The notes beneath the pieces are model-generated. The model ran no database searches. It was not told the origin of the DNA and was given only the letters and a program-made list of their open reading frames with translations. A stretch of 64,000 bases of DNA, taken from Pestalotiopsis fici W106-1 (taxonomy: Eukaryota > Ascomycota > Sordariomycetes > Amphisphaeriales > Sporocadaceae). Location of the stretch: assembly GCF_000516985.1 (NCBI RefSeq), contig NW_006917103.1:992001-1056000 (forward strand), read 5' to 3'. Made by a program: the position numbers and the translations under genes. This document shows, one piece after another, positions 47,782 through 57,814 of this stretch. How positions within the stretch are numbered: the first letter of the stretch is position 1; each line of letters starts with the position of its first letter.

Positions 47782-48141
47782 ATGTCTCCCTCAAACACCA
47801 CCTTCACCAAGGCCTGGACGGCTGTCAAGCGCCACGCAAAGGAGCACCACCAGTCTGTCAACGCCGCCTATGCCTCTTACTACGGCACCACGGGCGCTCC
47901 TCTTCCCGTCTCCAACACCAACACACCCACTGCCGCCAAGTCTCCCGCCGCCTCCACCACCTCCGCAGCCGAGTCGCCCCGTTCGTCGGTGGACAAGGCC
48001 TGGGGCAAGGTCAAGAAGCACGTCAAGGAGCACCACCGCAGCGTCACTGCTGCCCACGCCGCCTACTACGGCACCTCGCCGGCTCAGACTCCCACCTCTT
48101 CTGTCGAGTCCTCGCCCCGCGTGTCGGTCGACAGGCACTAG
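47782..48141 (+). CDS. Small basic protein with two copies of a KEHHxSV motif
   Basis: Single exon, 119 residues, no signal peptide. It contains two copies of the pattern K-A-W-x-x-V-K-x-H-x-K-E-H-H-x-S-V-x-A-A-x-A-x-Y-Y-G-T: residues 10-36 (KAWTAVKRHAKEHHQSV...) and about 73-99 (KAWGKVKKHVKEHHRSV...). They are joined by a Ser/Thr/Ala/Pro-rich linker, and a similar linker forms the tail. Codons are strongly biased to C in the third position, unlike the surrounding DNA, and a TATA-like box and C/A-rich leader precede it, so strong or induced expression is likely. I do not recognise the family; the amphipathic, His/Lys-rich repeat could bind membranes, nucleic acid or metal. The function is not known. 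Confidence 0.75.
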   Translation: MSPSNTTFTKAWTAVKRHAKEHHQSVNAAYASYYGTTGAPLPVSNTNTPTAAKSPAASTTSAAESPRSSVDKAWGKVKKHVKEHHRSVTAAHAAYYGTSPAQTPTSSVESSPRVSVDRH

Positions 48142-48530
48142 AACCCCAAGCCATGGAGATGTTGAACGGAGAGAATAGTCACGAGAGCACATCTTCTACT
48201 ATTGTTGCATGGCACAGGAGTCCTTGACGGATTATATGCTATTGGTTTTTTGGGTTTGTCATACAATTATGGCATTATGGGAATTCATGCTTTTTGAGAA
48301 ATGGCGAGCGGATACCCTTGGAGTTAGAGTGGGAAAAAGTTTCAAAAGACATACACATTTGCATCAAAAATACTAGAATAATTAATCAAAGAAGATACAT
48401 TTACCGATTGTTTTTGATTCTTGAAATGAGTGATACCTGATCATTGTACAATTTACGCCAATCGCTCAGGCGACCAGAAAAGCACATTATAAACTCCTTC
48501 CCATGTGTTATCACACATATTTCATCATTG
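48142..48530. other. Intergenic between convergent 3' ends
   Basis: An AT-rich 389-bp stretch between the stop of the two-repeat protein and the stop of the 1060-residue protein gene. Nothing else is seen in it. Confidence 0.6.
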
Positions 48531-51500
48531 CTAGCTACCCAGTGGCGCATCCGAGGCGGTTTGGTTCCGTCTACCAATCTTTAAAAGACTCCCTATTTTT
48601 TTGAAGGCATCAGGCGTAGCTGATGTTCTTAGAGTACTCGGCAAGGGGGATGGAGTTCTTGACGGTACAGGCTCCTCGAAGCCTGTGAGTGCTAAGCCGT
48701 TTGAATTGTTGTCGCCTTGGATAGCTGTGGTGGAGGCAGGCTCTTCATCGGGTTTGGTTTCAGTTGCGTTGTAAGACGCTTTCCACCACAAAGGATATCT
48801 TTGACTATGACCAAAGATAGTGGCCCCGCCTCTTGGTCTATAGAATTGAACAAGTTAGCTTCTCGATTCCCTCGCCATACACTAGTCAAGATAGGTGTCG
48901 CTTGATTACTCACATTTCTTTCGGGCTCTGGAAGTGGCGAGCATTGAGGAATGTTTTCGGCAGGATAACCTGGACCCGGTCACAGCGACAGTTTCCGGGT
49001 GAAGCAATGGTGCATTGCTCGCAGTACTTATCCGGGCAATGCCAGTATAGGTCGCGCGACACAAGCAGAGGACTGATGCTTTGATCGCCGTAGTTTTCGA
49101 GGATCTCTTGAAGCCTGATGTTGCTTACAGCCAAGTAGTTGTGGCCCGATGGAACCCGATCCCACCTGGTACAGAGTGGCACTTGAGCACTCTCGCGAGA
49201 GCGGCTCGTTCGAGGTTCAAGTATGTCACCAAAATCCCGACCAAAAAGCGTCACAGCATGAAGATTTCGCAGCAGATCAACCCAGCTCTTGCCTTTCCAT
49301 CCTAAATTCACCGCCTTCGGGTGGATCGTTTGTGCACCGTTTGCAATGTCCCTGAATTCGAAGCCTTCCAATCGTTCGAGTGGGGACATCGATATTTTTA
49401 GTCCCACGCCATCAGAACTCATGTCTGACTGATGATTGAAGATCTCTTCGAGCACAGAGTATAACAAACTAACCCTATCGCTGAATCGCTGGTGGGTGGC
49501 TTTGTGCGTGAGCGTCACCTCAGTTTTCTCCGGATCCGTGGTATCTTTCACGTGTTTGGCTTCGGTTTTGGTGTCCACCTCGTCCGGTTGATCGTAAAGC
49601 GTCATTCGCATGTTTTCTGGGTTCGTCAATATACCAATAGCGCTTGTCTTCACATCTCCCTTCTCCTCTTGAATATCGTCATTTTTGTGCAGCAACCGAA
49701 AGCCGTTTTTTTCATCCGCAACAAGAGATGCTCTCGCGAGATGCAGAAGCGCTGTTGCACCATCTAGAAGCCAAGCTCTGTGCTCTTTGGTATCGTAAAG
49801 CACAACATGGTTTATAAGCGCCTGGCGTACTTGGTCGTTATAAGCCCCCTCTTTGCGGCTTCTGGCGGGCTTGTCTCTATTGCAGAGTGCGATGTTGGCG
49901 CTTGCTGTTATATACTTGCCGCCACCGACAGTAACTCTTTCAAAAGCAATGCCAGACTTGGGAGGGCCCAGGCCACTGCCTCGAATACTTAACTTGGCAC
50001 GCGATGTTCCTGTTGTCTGATAAGGACGTGGTAATTACGTCAGGCATTTGTTGAGGTACGTACCTGCCAAGTTCTCGACTTCAGACCACCAGCCAACGAT
50101 GTGTCGTCTCTTCGTCATATCCAAAGACAGAAGTGAATCGTCCAAGGTAGGCCCGTATTGGCTGACCCGTTCATCATGATAGTAGATGTATTCTCCGTTT
50201 CCATTAGCAATGGCATGCCACATAACCACGCCATTGACTTCCTGGACGCCCACGAGCATTGTGGAAACCCCTTTGATGAAAATCTTTTGTTTGAAAGGTA
50301 CGATCCGAGGTGTCTGCATTAGCGTCATCATGGTGATCAAGGGCATTTCCAACCCGGGCATTCCAGTAGGTCGGCTTGCAATGGGAAACCCTAGGACGAG
50401 CAATGGGTGACAAAACAGGCTTTGCCAACAATAACCGTCATAGGACGGTCTGATTTTGGTAGATTGAATTGAAGCGGAAATTCCTACCATCAAAGAGACG
50501 GATGTCTCTGTTCGCGCAGTCTCTATTGCATTCCTAATCTTAGGGAAGCAGCACACTGTACCTTCAACATCTGAAGAACGAAGGGCGCAGCTGATCCAAC
50601 TGACTTGCTCTCCAATTTCGACGACTGTGTCTGGTTGTCCGCTAGCTTCAAATATACACTCTGTTTTGCGTATGCAGGCTTGAATGGTAGTTATATCGTC
50701 AATTCTCACTGAGCCCCGTCAGCATGAGCCGTAGTTTAGAAGAAGTTGATAAGACCACTTACCAGAATGAGAAACCCCCTTTCCGCTTTTGAGTAATAAT
50801 TGCAAGAGGTGCAAGAAATGCTCACCAGTATCAGGCCATGTGCGTCGTATATAATCGCCGCTTGTGAGTGCCTCGGCATTCGTAAGACTGCCGGTTAGTG
50901 TCAGCGCTCTGATAATCACCTCGTTTGGAGGTTCACCATAGTCCTGGGAGGTCACGAAATCCAATGGGTCCCAGTCGACAACATACTGCACATTGCATTT
51001 AGCAAGTGACGTTTGCCAAGAAACCTTAAGAAATGCAATATTCTCTAATACCACTTCGTGGATTCGAGCGATGTGCGAAATGCCAGTAATTGGGTATAGG
51101 ATTTCACGTCGAAGCCTCCCTCGAAGCCATTCGTAGGCAGAAGAATTTTGCACGACTCGGTAATAATCCGACAGTGCTTTGGGCAGATATTCATCTCTGC
51201 TATGGTCCGGTTCGTCATTCTGATCCTCGTCATTTCCGACGGACTCGAGAGTCATATCGTCGTGCGTTTGATTTGACTCAAGCCAAGTACGAGCAGCGTT
51301 ATGAGACGCACCCTGTGCAAGTTTATGCCTCTCAGCTGGGTCGAGGATGCAATCTCCCAACGTTGTCGTAATGCGGCTAAACTATTAGTCTTACTTGTAC
51401 CCAAAAAAAAAAAAAAAAAAAAAGGGACAAAATTTCAATATGCAGAGCTCACTTTTGGTGTTTTCGGACATGAGTCGCAATGTCTCGATGGATCTGATTC

Positions 51501-52103
51501 GAGTCTTCAGATTCTAGTTTTCTTGCGAATGCTTCCAATAGCTGTGGGAGGCTCTCGATGACCATCATCCTCTCGTCCGTGTCTGCTGGAAGTGCATTGA
51601 TGCATTGGAACAATTCAAGCCCGAAATGAGTTGCATAATACTCATCAACGAGATCAGCTGAGAGGGTCGGTACAGACGAAGATGCTGGTGAGGTGCTGGA
51701 GTTATTGAGTATGAGGTCTTGTGTTGTTACCAGCTTGCCCCCTTTCCACAAGTTACCACTTTTATCCACGACCCGGTAGTAGTATTTCCCGTTATTGATC
51801 AATCGCTCGGAAATCGTCACGTCAATAACACCTTTTTCAGCCTTGAGCCATGCCGTGTCGCCTCGCCTGAGCAATGGCACGTGCTAACGATATTTATGAG
51901 CAAATACGAGCTATAGTGGACAGCGTTAATCTTACAGATGCTGGGTTGGCCGACTGTTTGGAATGAGATGTTTCTTCTGGGGTGGTGGCCTGCTACACAA
52001 TTTCCAACCGAGATGGTAAGCTTCACTTAGTTAGGTGACTCTTTTGAAGGGAAAAAAAAAACACACCCACCTGGTCCTCATCTGGCTGGAGCGTGTCTGA
52101 CAT
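48531..52103 (-). CDS. Conserved fungal protein of unknown function, 1060 residues
   Basis: Seven exons: 52103-52071, 51992-51936, 51883-51453, 51376-50763, 50708-50064, 50009-48914 and 48837-48531. Introns are 52-78 bp with normal borders, and all phases agree. The N-terminal part (about 30-85) is a small beta-rich stretch, RRGDTAWLKAEKGVIDVTI then YYYRVVDKSGNLWKGG, which may be an SH3- or Tudor-like barrel. The middle has GFPIASRPTGMPGLEMPL and VVMWHAIANGNGEYIYYHDE, then RRHIVGWWSEVENLAGTSR. Blocks of this kind recur in large Pezizomycotina proteins that can also carry ankyrin or NACHT modules, but none is seen here. Later, NHVVLYDTKEHRAWLLDGATALLH and a Cys cluster (CPDKYCEQCTIASPGNCRCD). 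The tail is Ser/Pro-rich. There is no signal peptide. Upstream codons after an acceptor-like cttag at 52122 stay open, so a further 5' exon is possible. Confidence 0.8.
51403..51423 (+). repeat. A21 homopolymer inside an intron
   Basis: On the coding strand of the large minus-strand gene this is a T21 run placed before the acceptor gtttag of the third intron (51377-51452), where it would act as a very strong polypyrimidine tract. It is otherwise a simple slippage-prone run. Confidence 0.8.
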
Positions 52104-54698
52104 GTTCAACAGCACTGGATTCTAAGAGCGACACAATGAATGATTCCAGCATGTAAGGAGAGAATCAAAACTTGAGCAAAAGGTCCTGGGCAAGAGGAAC
52201 TTTAATACTACATAGCACATACATGCTGACATGATGGCCAAACACGGGCGGCAGAACCTGCACTAGGTCAACGCCGTTCCCCTCATTTTGTGTATCCTCA
52301 GGTGGAGATGGACAAGACGTGTCGGGCTCATTGGAGGCCGGATCGAGACCCTGGCAGCTGAATATTGTACCACGACCAATGCTTACTCGATGCATCCTGA
52401 CCATGCCCGATCCTTTACCGACAAAACTTCAGCGCATGTTGGCATTGTCAGCACAGCCTTGCGCGGTGCCTCATCCAGCATCAGCGACAAGCTGCTCAAA
52501 TGGGCCTCAATCCGAACCAGCTCCATATATCTCAATTTGAAAATGCTTGTCTTTTCAGTCGCTCTATGTTTTTTTATTCTTGGGAAACCACTGATCTCAG
52601 ATCGCGTGTTTCATTCTGGTAAAAGCAGCACGGATTCAACTAAACAGGCACCTCTCTGACTTAATCTATCGCCATGATGCCGCCAATGCATTTTTCTAAT
52701 CATCTACTATGCCGGCCATGGCAGCTCGGGACATCCGGAGAGGGCTCTTTGACAGGGTCAGTCATCTAGCCTGTAACCATTGACATCTTAATGCCAAGTA
52801 CCATAAAGTCAACCTCACTTCCTGATAGTGATAGCGGTGTTCATGAGCTAGTATGGAACTCGGACTCGGCCGAGACGATCACCAAAGACACGCAAGGAAA
52901 TATGCTTGCGATTTTTGATTCCTGTTGCGCTGGCGGGTTGGGGCGTAGTGTTAAAGCATTGCCCAAGTCAGGGCCCAAATCTATCACATTAGAATTTAGC
53001 CCTGATAAACTCACTCTCTGAGCCCGTGATGCTTGGGAGTTCCAGCACACAAGAGTTAGTTCGATGATTACAATACGGCGTAAATTTTCCAGAAAATCAA
53101 TGTCCCAGGCTCCATGAGGGGCAATTTTCGGGACGAAAAATTGTCATGTCAGCATTGACTCAAAAATGCATCGACCAGTCTGCATCAGAGCTACGCAGTC
53201 AGACTCTCCAGTCTCATATCGCATATACCAAAACCTTCCCGTACCCTGATCATCATCCACGAGGGACAGGCTGGTTTACAATCAGTAAATTGACGTTCAT
53301 CGAAAGCGTGGAAAATATCATCTTGAAGCATTCGACGGATAATCGAAACACTAAAGCAAGAAACTGTATTGAAGAGAAAGGCTCGCGACTAAATAAGAAA
53401 CACATATCTGCAAAAGACTGACCCGTATGGAGCTGGCCCATCGATGCCTTCAAATGGTACAGAAAGGAGTAGGCGTTTTGATGTAATGGCTATGTGAAAT
53501 CATTAGACGAACATTATGACCGATCCGTATGATCATATTTGCGGGCGAGGGGAAAGACGTTTGGGGGACGGGAGTGGAGGATCAAAAGTAAAAGCAGGGC
53601 GATAGATTTGTGACCAATCATGTGTAGTGACCTGGGCTCGTAAGTGGGGCTTCGACGAACTCTTTTGAGAATGCTAAAATCGCAGTGAAAAAGCGAGCTG
53701 CGTCCGATCGCGCACATTAATGTACTTTGTACTGGTGTGAAGAAGCCTGCAACACAACCCTAAATCTAGTGCGGCAATCGAGTCTACCGAGGTGGCCGCG
53801 AATCGAAGAGTAGTACTACCTACATGACCATATACTCCGAGGACCATCTCACTGTGGCCGTAGCTACGAAATTCACAAATGTCATAGAAACAAGACCAGT
53901 GCTGACAGGGTACGCCGAAGACAACAGACGGGGCGGAATATAATCGGAAAGATCGCCACGCGGGGTTACAACGCAGTGGGCTTTAGTGCAAAGTGGCCTT
54001 TAAGCTTAATTGTCAGTGGCACCAATAAGACTTTTGTCCGAAACAGGGTGAGAAACCAACCATCCGGAACGCCTGGAACGCAATCTTTGTGGTCGACAGG
54101 GGAAATGTGTACTATATAGTACAGAATAGGTAAGGGGCAAGTAGAAAAGTCGTTAGGCGGAGAAGCCAAATCGGATTAGTTGCAAATAATTCAGGAGGAT
54201 TTCAACTTGGAGATTGGAGCTGATATTTTGTATTATGTGGCATCTTCTCCCCCGGCGACACGGCGGCGACGGGCTGAAACTTTGGTGCATTGTGTTTACT
54301 GTTTGATAATTGGTTTCTCATCCAGCTGAAGACCGCGGCTAGAGGCCAAGAGGCGTGATGAATATCTTGGCATCCCATTCAGACGACCAAAAAATGACCC
54401 GCGCTTTGATTGCTTTTGGCGATAGCCCGCATCAGCTGCAACCTTCTATGTTAGGAGTTCTGGGCGCCGAGACCACCACAAGGTCACGAGCCCGCGATCT
54501 GGCTGTCTCACCATTTGCCATTGCTGAAGATTAGCCTAAAGCCACACGCATCTTATAGAACACTGCCCGTACACAGATTTCACGGCATCTCGAAATCATG
54601 GACCGAGCCGTGTTCCGCAATGTTCAACTTTTCCATCTGCAACAAACCAGTGGAATGGACAGAGTCCACTTCCATCTGATCATACCAAGTTATACGGT
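52104..54698. other. Gene-poor stretch with a possible caspase-like remnant
   Basis: Apart from the remnant at 52791-53021 and a possible extra 5' exon of the neighbouring gene (frame 52165-52404, minus), no coding sequence is recognised. Frames at 52288-52659 and 53146-53421 (plus) show no family features. The last kilobase is the mannosidase promoter side. Confidence 0.5.
52791..53021 (+). pseudogene. Possible caspase-like (C14) fragment
   Basis: The 76-residue frame contains ITKDTQGNMLAIFDSCCAGG, which resembles the strand and catalytic Cys loop (D-x-C-x-A/S-G-G) of fungal caspase-like proteins. The upstream half of that domain, with the catalytic His-Gly, was not found nearby, and the frame stops soon after. 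It may be a remnant of an inactivated gene or a chance likeness. The neighbouring 1060-residue gene belongs to the sort of large fungal proteins near which such domains occur, but this is only a hint. Confidence 0.25.
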
Positions 54699-56477
54699 AT
54701 GGCGATAAAGGGATCGCCTCGAGGTCGTCGCACTCAGTATGCCGCATTCGGTGTCGCCCTAATTATCTTCTACCTGCTCTACTCACCATGGACGTCGCGG
54801 GCCCATCTCGAGTCAGTACGACTGACGAAATTCATGAATTCCGTCGATGAAACCCATCACATCGACTTTGCCCCGAGCAGCTTCAACTGGAGCAATGTCA
54901 AACACAAATATGCCGTCGACGACGAGGCACTAGCCCAGGTCCCATTCAGCAAATTTGCCCGACTTCCCAGAGTGCAGTTCAAGTTTCCCGCCGAGACTCT
55001 GGAGCAACGTCAGCAGAGGGAGTACAAGAGGCAGCAAGTTAGAAATACGTTTGTGCGAGACTGGGAGGCATATCGCAAGTTTGCGTGGATGAAGGACGCC
55101 TTGCTGCCCGTCTCTGGCGGCTACCGTGATCAATTCTCTGGCTGGGCAGCGACCTTGGTCGACTCCCTCGACACCCTCTGGATCATGGGCCTCAAGACCG
55201 AGTTCGAAGAGGCCGTGGCGGCCGTCGCTAAGATTGACTTTGGCCAGTCCACCTCGGACAACGTCAATACATTCGAGACCAACATAAGATATATGGGAGG
55301 ATTACTTTCGGCGTACGACTTGAGCAAGCGACCGGTTCTGCTTGCCAAGGCGATAGAGCTCGGAGACTTGCTCTATGGTGCGTTCAATACAGAGAATCGC
55401 ATGCCCGTCGATTTTATTAGTCTAGAGCAAGCTAAGACTGGTGAGGGACTCATGGTAGAACCCTCGGTGGTTTCGGCAGGCCCGGGCACTCTGTCACTGG
55501 AGATGACTCGCTTGTCGCAAGTCACGGGTGATCCAAAGTACTATAATGCCGTCTCTGGTGTCATGAATCTCTTCTTTCGAAACCAGAACAAGACCAAGAT
55601 ACCAGGGTTATGGCCCAAGATGGTTTCCATGAGCGGCAAGGACGTGTCATCTGGCAATGTCTTCACACTCGGCGGCTGTGCCGACTCCCTCTACGAGTAT
55701 CTGCCCAAGATGCATGGTTTGCTGCAGGGAGCCGAGCCAATCTATAGCACCATGTCGCGGGGCTTTATGAATGCGGCAAACGAGCACTTGTTCTTTCGGC
55801 CAATGGTACCAAGTCAAGAGGATCTACTCATCTCGGGAAACGCCGACTACCTAGGTGACGGCGAGGTGCAACTCGACCCTCAATCCGAGCATCTCACATG
55901 TTTCATCGGCGGCACCTTTGCGCTGGCAGGACGACTGCTCAATCAACCCGGCGACATTGAACTCGGCGCAAAGCTCACAAGAGGGTGCATGTACGCCTAC
56001 AAGTCCATGCCGTCCGGGGTAGGCCCCGAGCGCTGGAACATGGTCGCCTGCGCGTCCCGCGACGGCTGCGAATGGAGCGAGGCGCGCTGGGGCCAGGAAA
56101 AGAAGAGACGGCTCGAGCTCAATGAGCACCTGCCCAAGGGCTTCACGTCGGTCAGCGATCCGCGCTACATTCTTCGTCCCGAAGCCATTGAGAGCGTCTT
56201 TGTCCTGTATCGCATAACTGGGCGCCAAGAATTCCAGGATGCTGCTTGGGACATGTTCCTCGCCGTGCGGAATGCTACGCGTACTCAATACGCGAGTGGC
56301 TCTGTACCCGACGTGACAAAACCGGTGGACACGAGCAACAATGAGGACTACATGGAGAGCTTCTGGTTGGCCGAGACCTTGAAGTACTTTTACCTGGCCT
56401 TTTCTCCACCCGACCTCATTAGTTTGGATGATTATGTGCTCAATACTGAAGCGCATCCATTCCTGCGACCGAGGTGA
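54699..56477 (+). CDS. GH47 class I alpha-1,2-mannosidase
   Basis: Intronless gene of 592 residues. It is a type II membrane protein: a short cytosolic basic start (MAIKGSPRGRRTQ), then one helix (YAAFGVALIIFYLLYSPW), then the lumenal catalytic domain. GH47 features are SGGYRDQFSGWAATLVDSLD, LWIMGLKTEF, FETNIRYMGGLLSAYDL, VSAGPGTLSLEMTRLSQ, LGGCADSLYEYLPKM, CFIGGTFALAGRL, RPEAIESVFVLYRITG and the Ca2+-binding Thr in VLNTEAHPFL near the end. The acidic residues of the active site appear intact. Such enzymes trim mannose from N-glycans in the ER or Golgi. The N-terminal half between the helix and the GH47 core (about 35-130) is long and more variable. The stop is 127 bp from that of the convergent alcohol dehydrogenase gene. 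Confidence 0.95.
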   Translation: MAIKGSPRGRRTQYAAFGVALIIFYLLYSPWTSRAHLESVRLTKFMNSVDETHHIDFAPSSFNWSNVKHKYAVDDEALAQVPFSKFARLPRVQFKFPAETLEQRQQREYKRQQVRNTFVRDWEAYRKFAWMKDALLPVSGGYRDQFSGWAATLVDSLDTLWIMGLKTEFEEAVAAVAKIDFGQSTSDNVNTFETNIRYMGGLLSAYDLSKRPVLLAKAIELGDLLYGAFNTENRMPVDFISLEQAKTGEGLMVEPSVVSAGPGTLSLEMTRLSQVTGDPKYYNAVSGVMNLFFRNQNKTKIPGLWPKMVSMSGKDVSSGNVFTLGGCADSLYEYLPKMHGLLQGAEPIYSTMSRGFMNAANEHLFFRPMVPSQEDLLISGNADYLGDGEVQLDPQSEHLTCFIGGTFALAGRLLNQPGDIELGAKLTRGCMYAYKSMPSGVGPERWNMVACASRDGCEWSEARWGQEKKRRLELNEHLPKGFTSVSDPRYILRPEAIESVFVLYRITGRQEFQDAAWDMFLAVRNATRTQYASGSVPDVTKPVDTSNNEDYMESFWLAETLKYFYLAFSPPDLISLDDYVLNTEAHPFLRPR

Positions 56478-56604
56478 AATCTGACAGGTTCAATCATGAG
56501 ATATACGATGGCAGTCGGAGCAGGTTCATACAGTACATTAATTGATTAAATATAGCTAATATGACTTATTTACAGTAGAATTCTATCTGTTGGACGTTAA
56601 ATAA

Positions 56605-57814
56605 TTAAGCGCCAAAGACCTTGTCATAATCAGTCAAGGTGAAGCGGTAGTGCACCTTGTTGTTCTTGACACGGTCGACAGCCTCGGCGCAGTTCTTTTC
56701 CGACAAGGGCAGAGTCTCGACCATGGGAAACAGCTTCTTGTCGGCAGCGAGCTTGAGCATGGCCAGAATCTCGGGGCGCGAGCCAATGTGGCTGGCGCCA
56801 ATGCTGGAACCATTGGCCATGAACTGCTGGGGCTTGAGCTCCTTGATGCCCTCGTCGGGCAGGCCGACCTGGTGGAAGCGGCAGTTGACCTTGAGGATGG
56901 AGAGGTAGTCGTCAATGTTGAACGTGTGCGTCATGTCGGCCGTGTTGAGGACAAAGTCAAACGTAAAGGCCAGCGGCTTGGCCCAGTCCTTTTCGCCCGA
57001 GCTGACAAAGTGCTTGGCGCCCAGCTTGAGGGCGTCGTCCTTCTTGTGCGGCGAGTGCGAAATGACCGTCGTCTCGGCGCCGAGGGCGGCCGCCCACATG
57101 ACGGCAAAGTGTCCCAGGCCGCCGAGGCCGACAATGGCGACTTGCTTGCCCGGACCGACGCCGGCTCGTACCAGCGGAGACCATACTGTGAGACCGGCGC
57201 ACATCATGGGTGCGGCCAGATGCGAGGGGATGGCGTCGGGGATGGGGAACACAAAGTACTCGTGGGCTCTAATGTGTGACGCGTAACCACCTTGCGAAAT
57301 AGTCTCATCCGGGTCAACCTCCTTGGGGTACGGGGCCCCATATGTGTCTAGAGCCATGTTAGCTTCAAAATTGGCCATGATGCTCTGGGGAAGTTTAACG
57401 TACCAACCATGTGCGGGCAGTAGTTTTCATTGTCGCTCTTACACTGCGGGCACTTTAGGCAAGACCAAACCTGAGCCCCGACACCGACGCGGTCGCCGAC
57501 CTTGACGGTCTTGACGGCGGATCCGACCTTGATTGCCTTGCCGACAACTTCGTGGCCAACACAAATGGGCGTCGGTGCGTCTCCCCAGCCTCCCGTGATG
57601 GTGTGTACGTCGGAGCCGCAGACACCGCAGCACTCAATCTTGATGTCGACATCATTGTCACCAAATTTCTTTGGCTTGAACTATAGTTGTTGTGAGTTAT
57701 GACAGGTTTTCAAATTTCGGGGCTGGTATGATGACATACAGTCTGTTTCTTGAAGTCCTTGTACTTGCCGAGCTCATTAATCATGAAACCCTCGAATTCG
57801 TCCGGGTAAGGCAT
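56605..57814 (-). CDS. Zinc-dependent NADP-type alcohol dehydrogenase (ADH6/7-like)
   Basis: Three exons, 57814-57740, 57680-57404 and 57347-56605 (introns 59 and 56 bp), give 364 residues. It is a medium-chain dehydrogenase of the cinnamyl-alcohol type, reducing aldehydes with NADPH. The catalytic zinc ligands are Cys46 in CGVCGSDVH and His68-Glu69 in GHEVVG, with a later Cys (about 166) in MMCAGLTVW. The structural zinc Cys set is in WSCLKCPQCKSDNENYC. The nucleotide site is GLGGLGHFAVMWAAALGAET, followed by ISHSPHKKDDALKLGA, where Ser and Lys residues suit NADP. The start MPYPDEFEGFMI fits the family length of 350-365. It is probably cytosolic. The substrate range cannot be told from sequence. 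Confidence 0.95.

Noticed and set aside
52165..52404. Minus-strand frame considered as an extra first exon of the 1060-residue gene
   Set aside because: The good donor (gtatgt) gives the wrong phase, and the in-phase donor (gtcagc) is unusual; kept only as a possibility.
55851..56456. 201-codon frame antisense to the GH47 mannosidase
   Set aside because: Shadow of the mannosidase coding sequence, with no family likeness of its own.
56650..57279. 209-codon frame antisense to the alcohol dehydrogenase
   Set aside because: Same cause: an open antisense frame created by GC-rich third codon positions of a well-defined enzyme gene.
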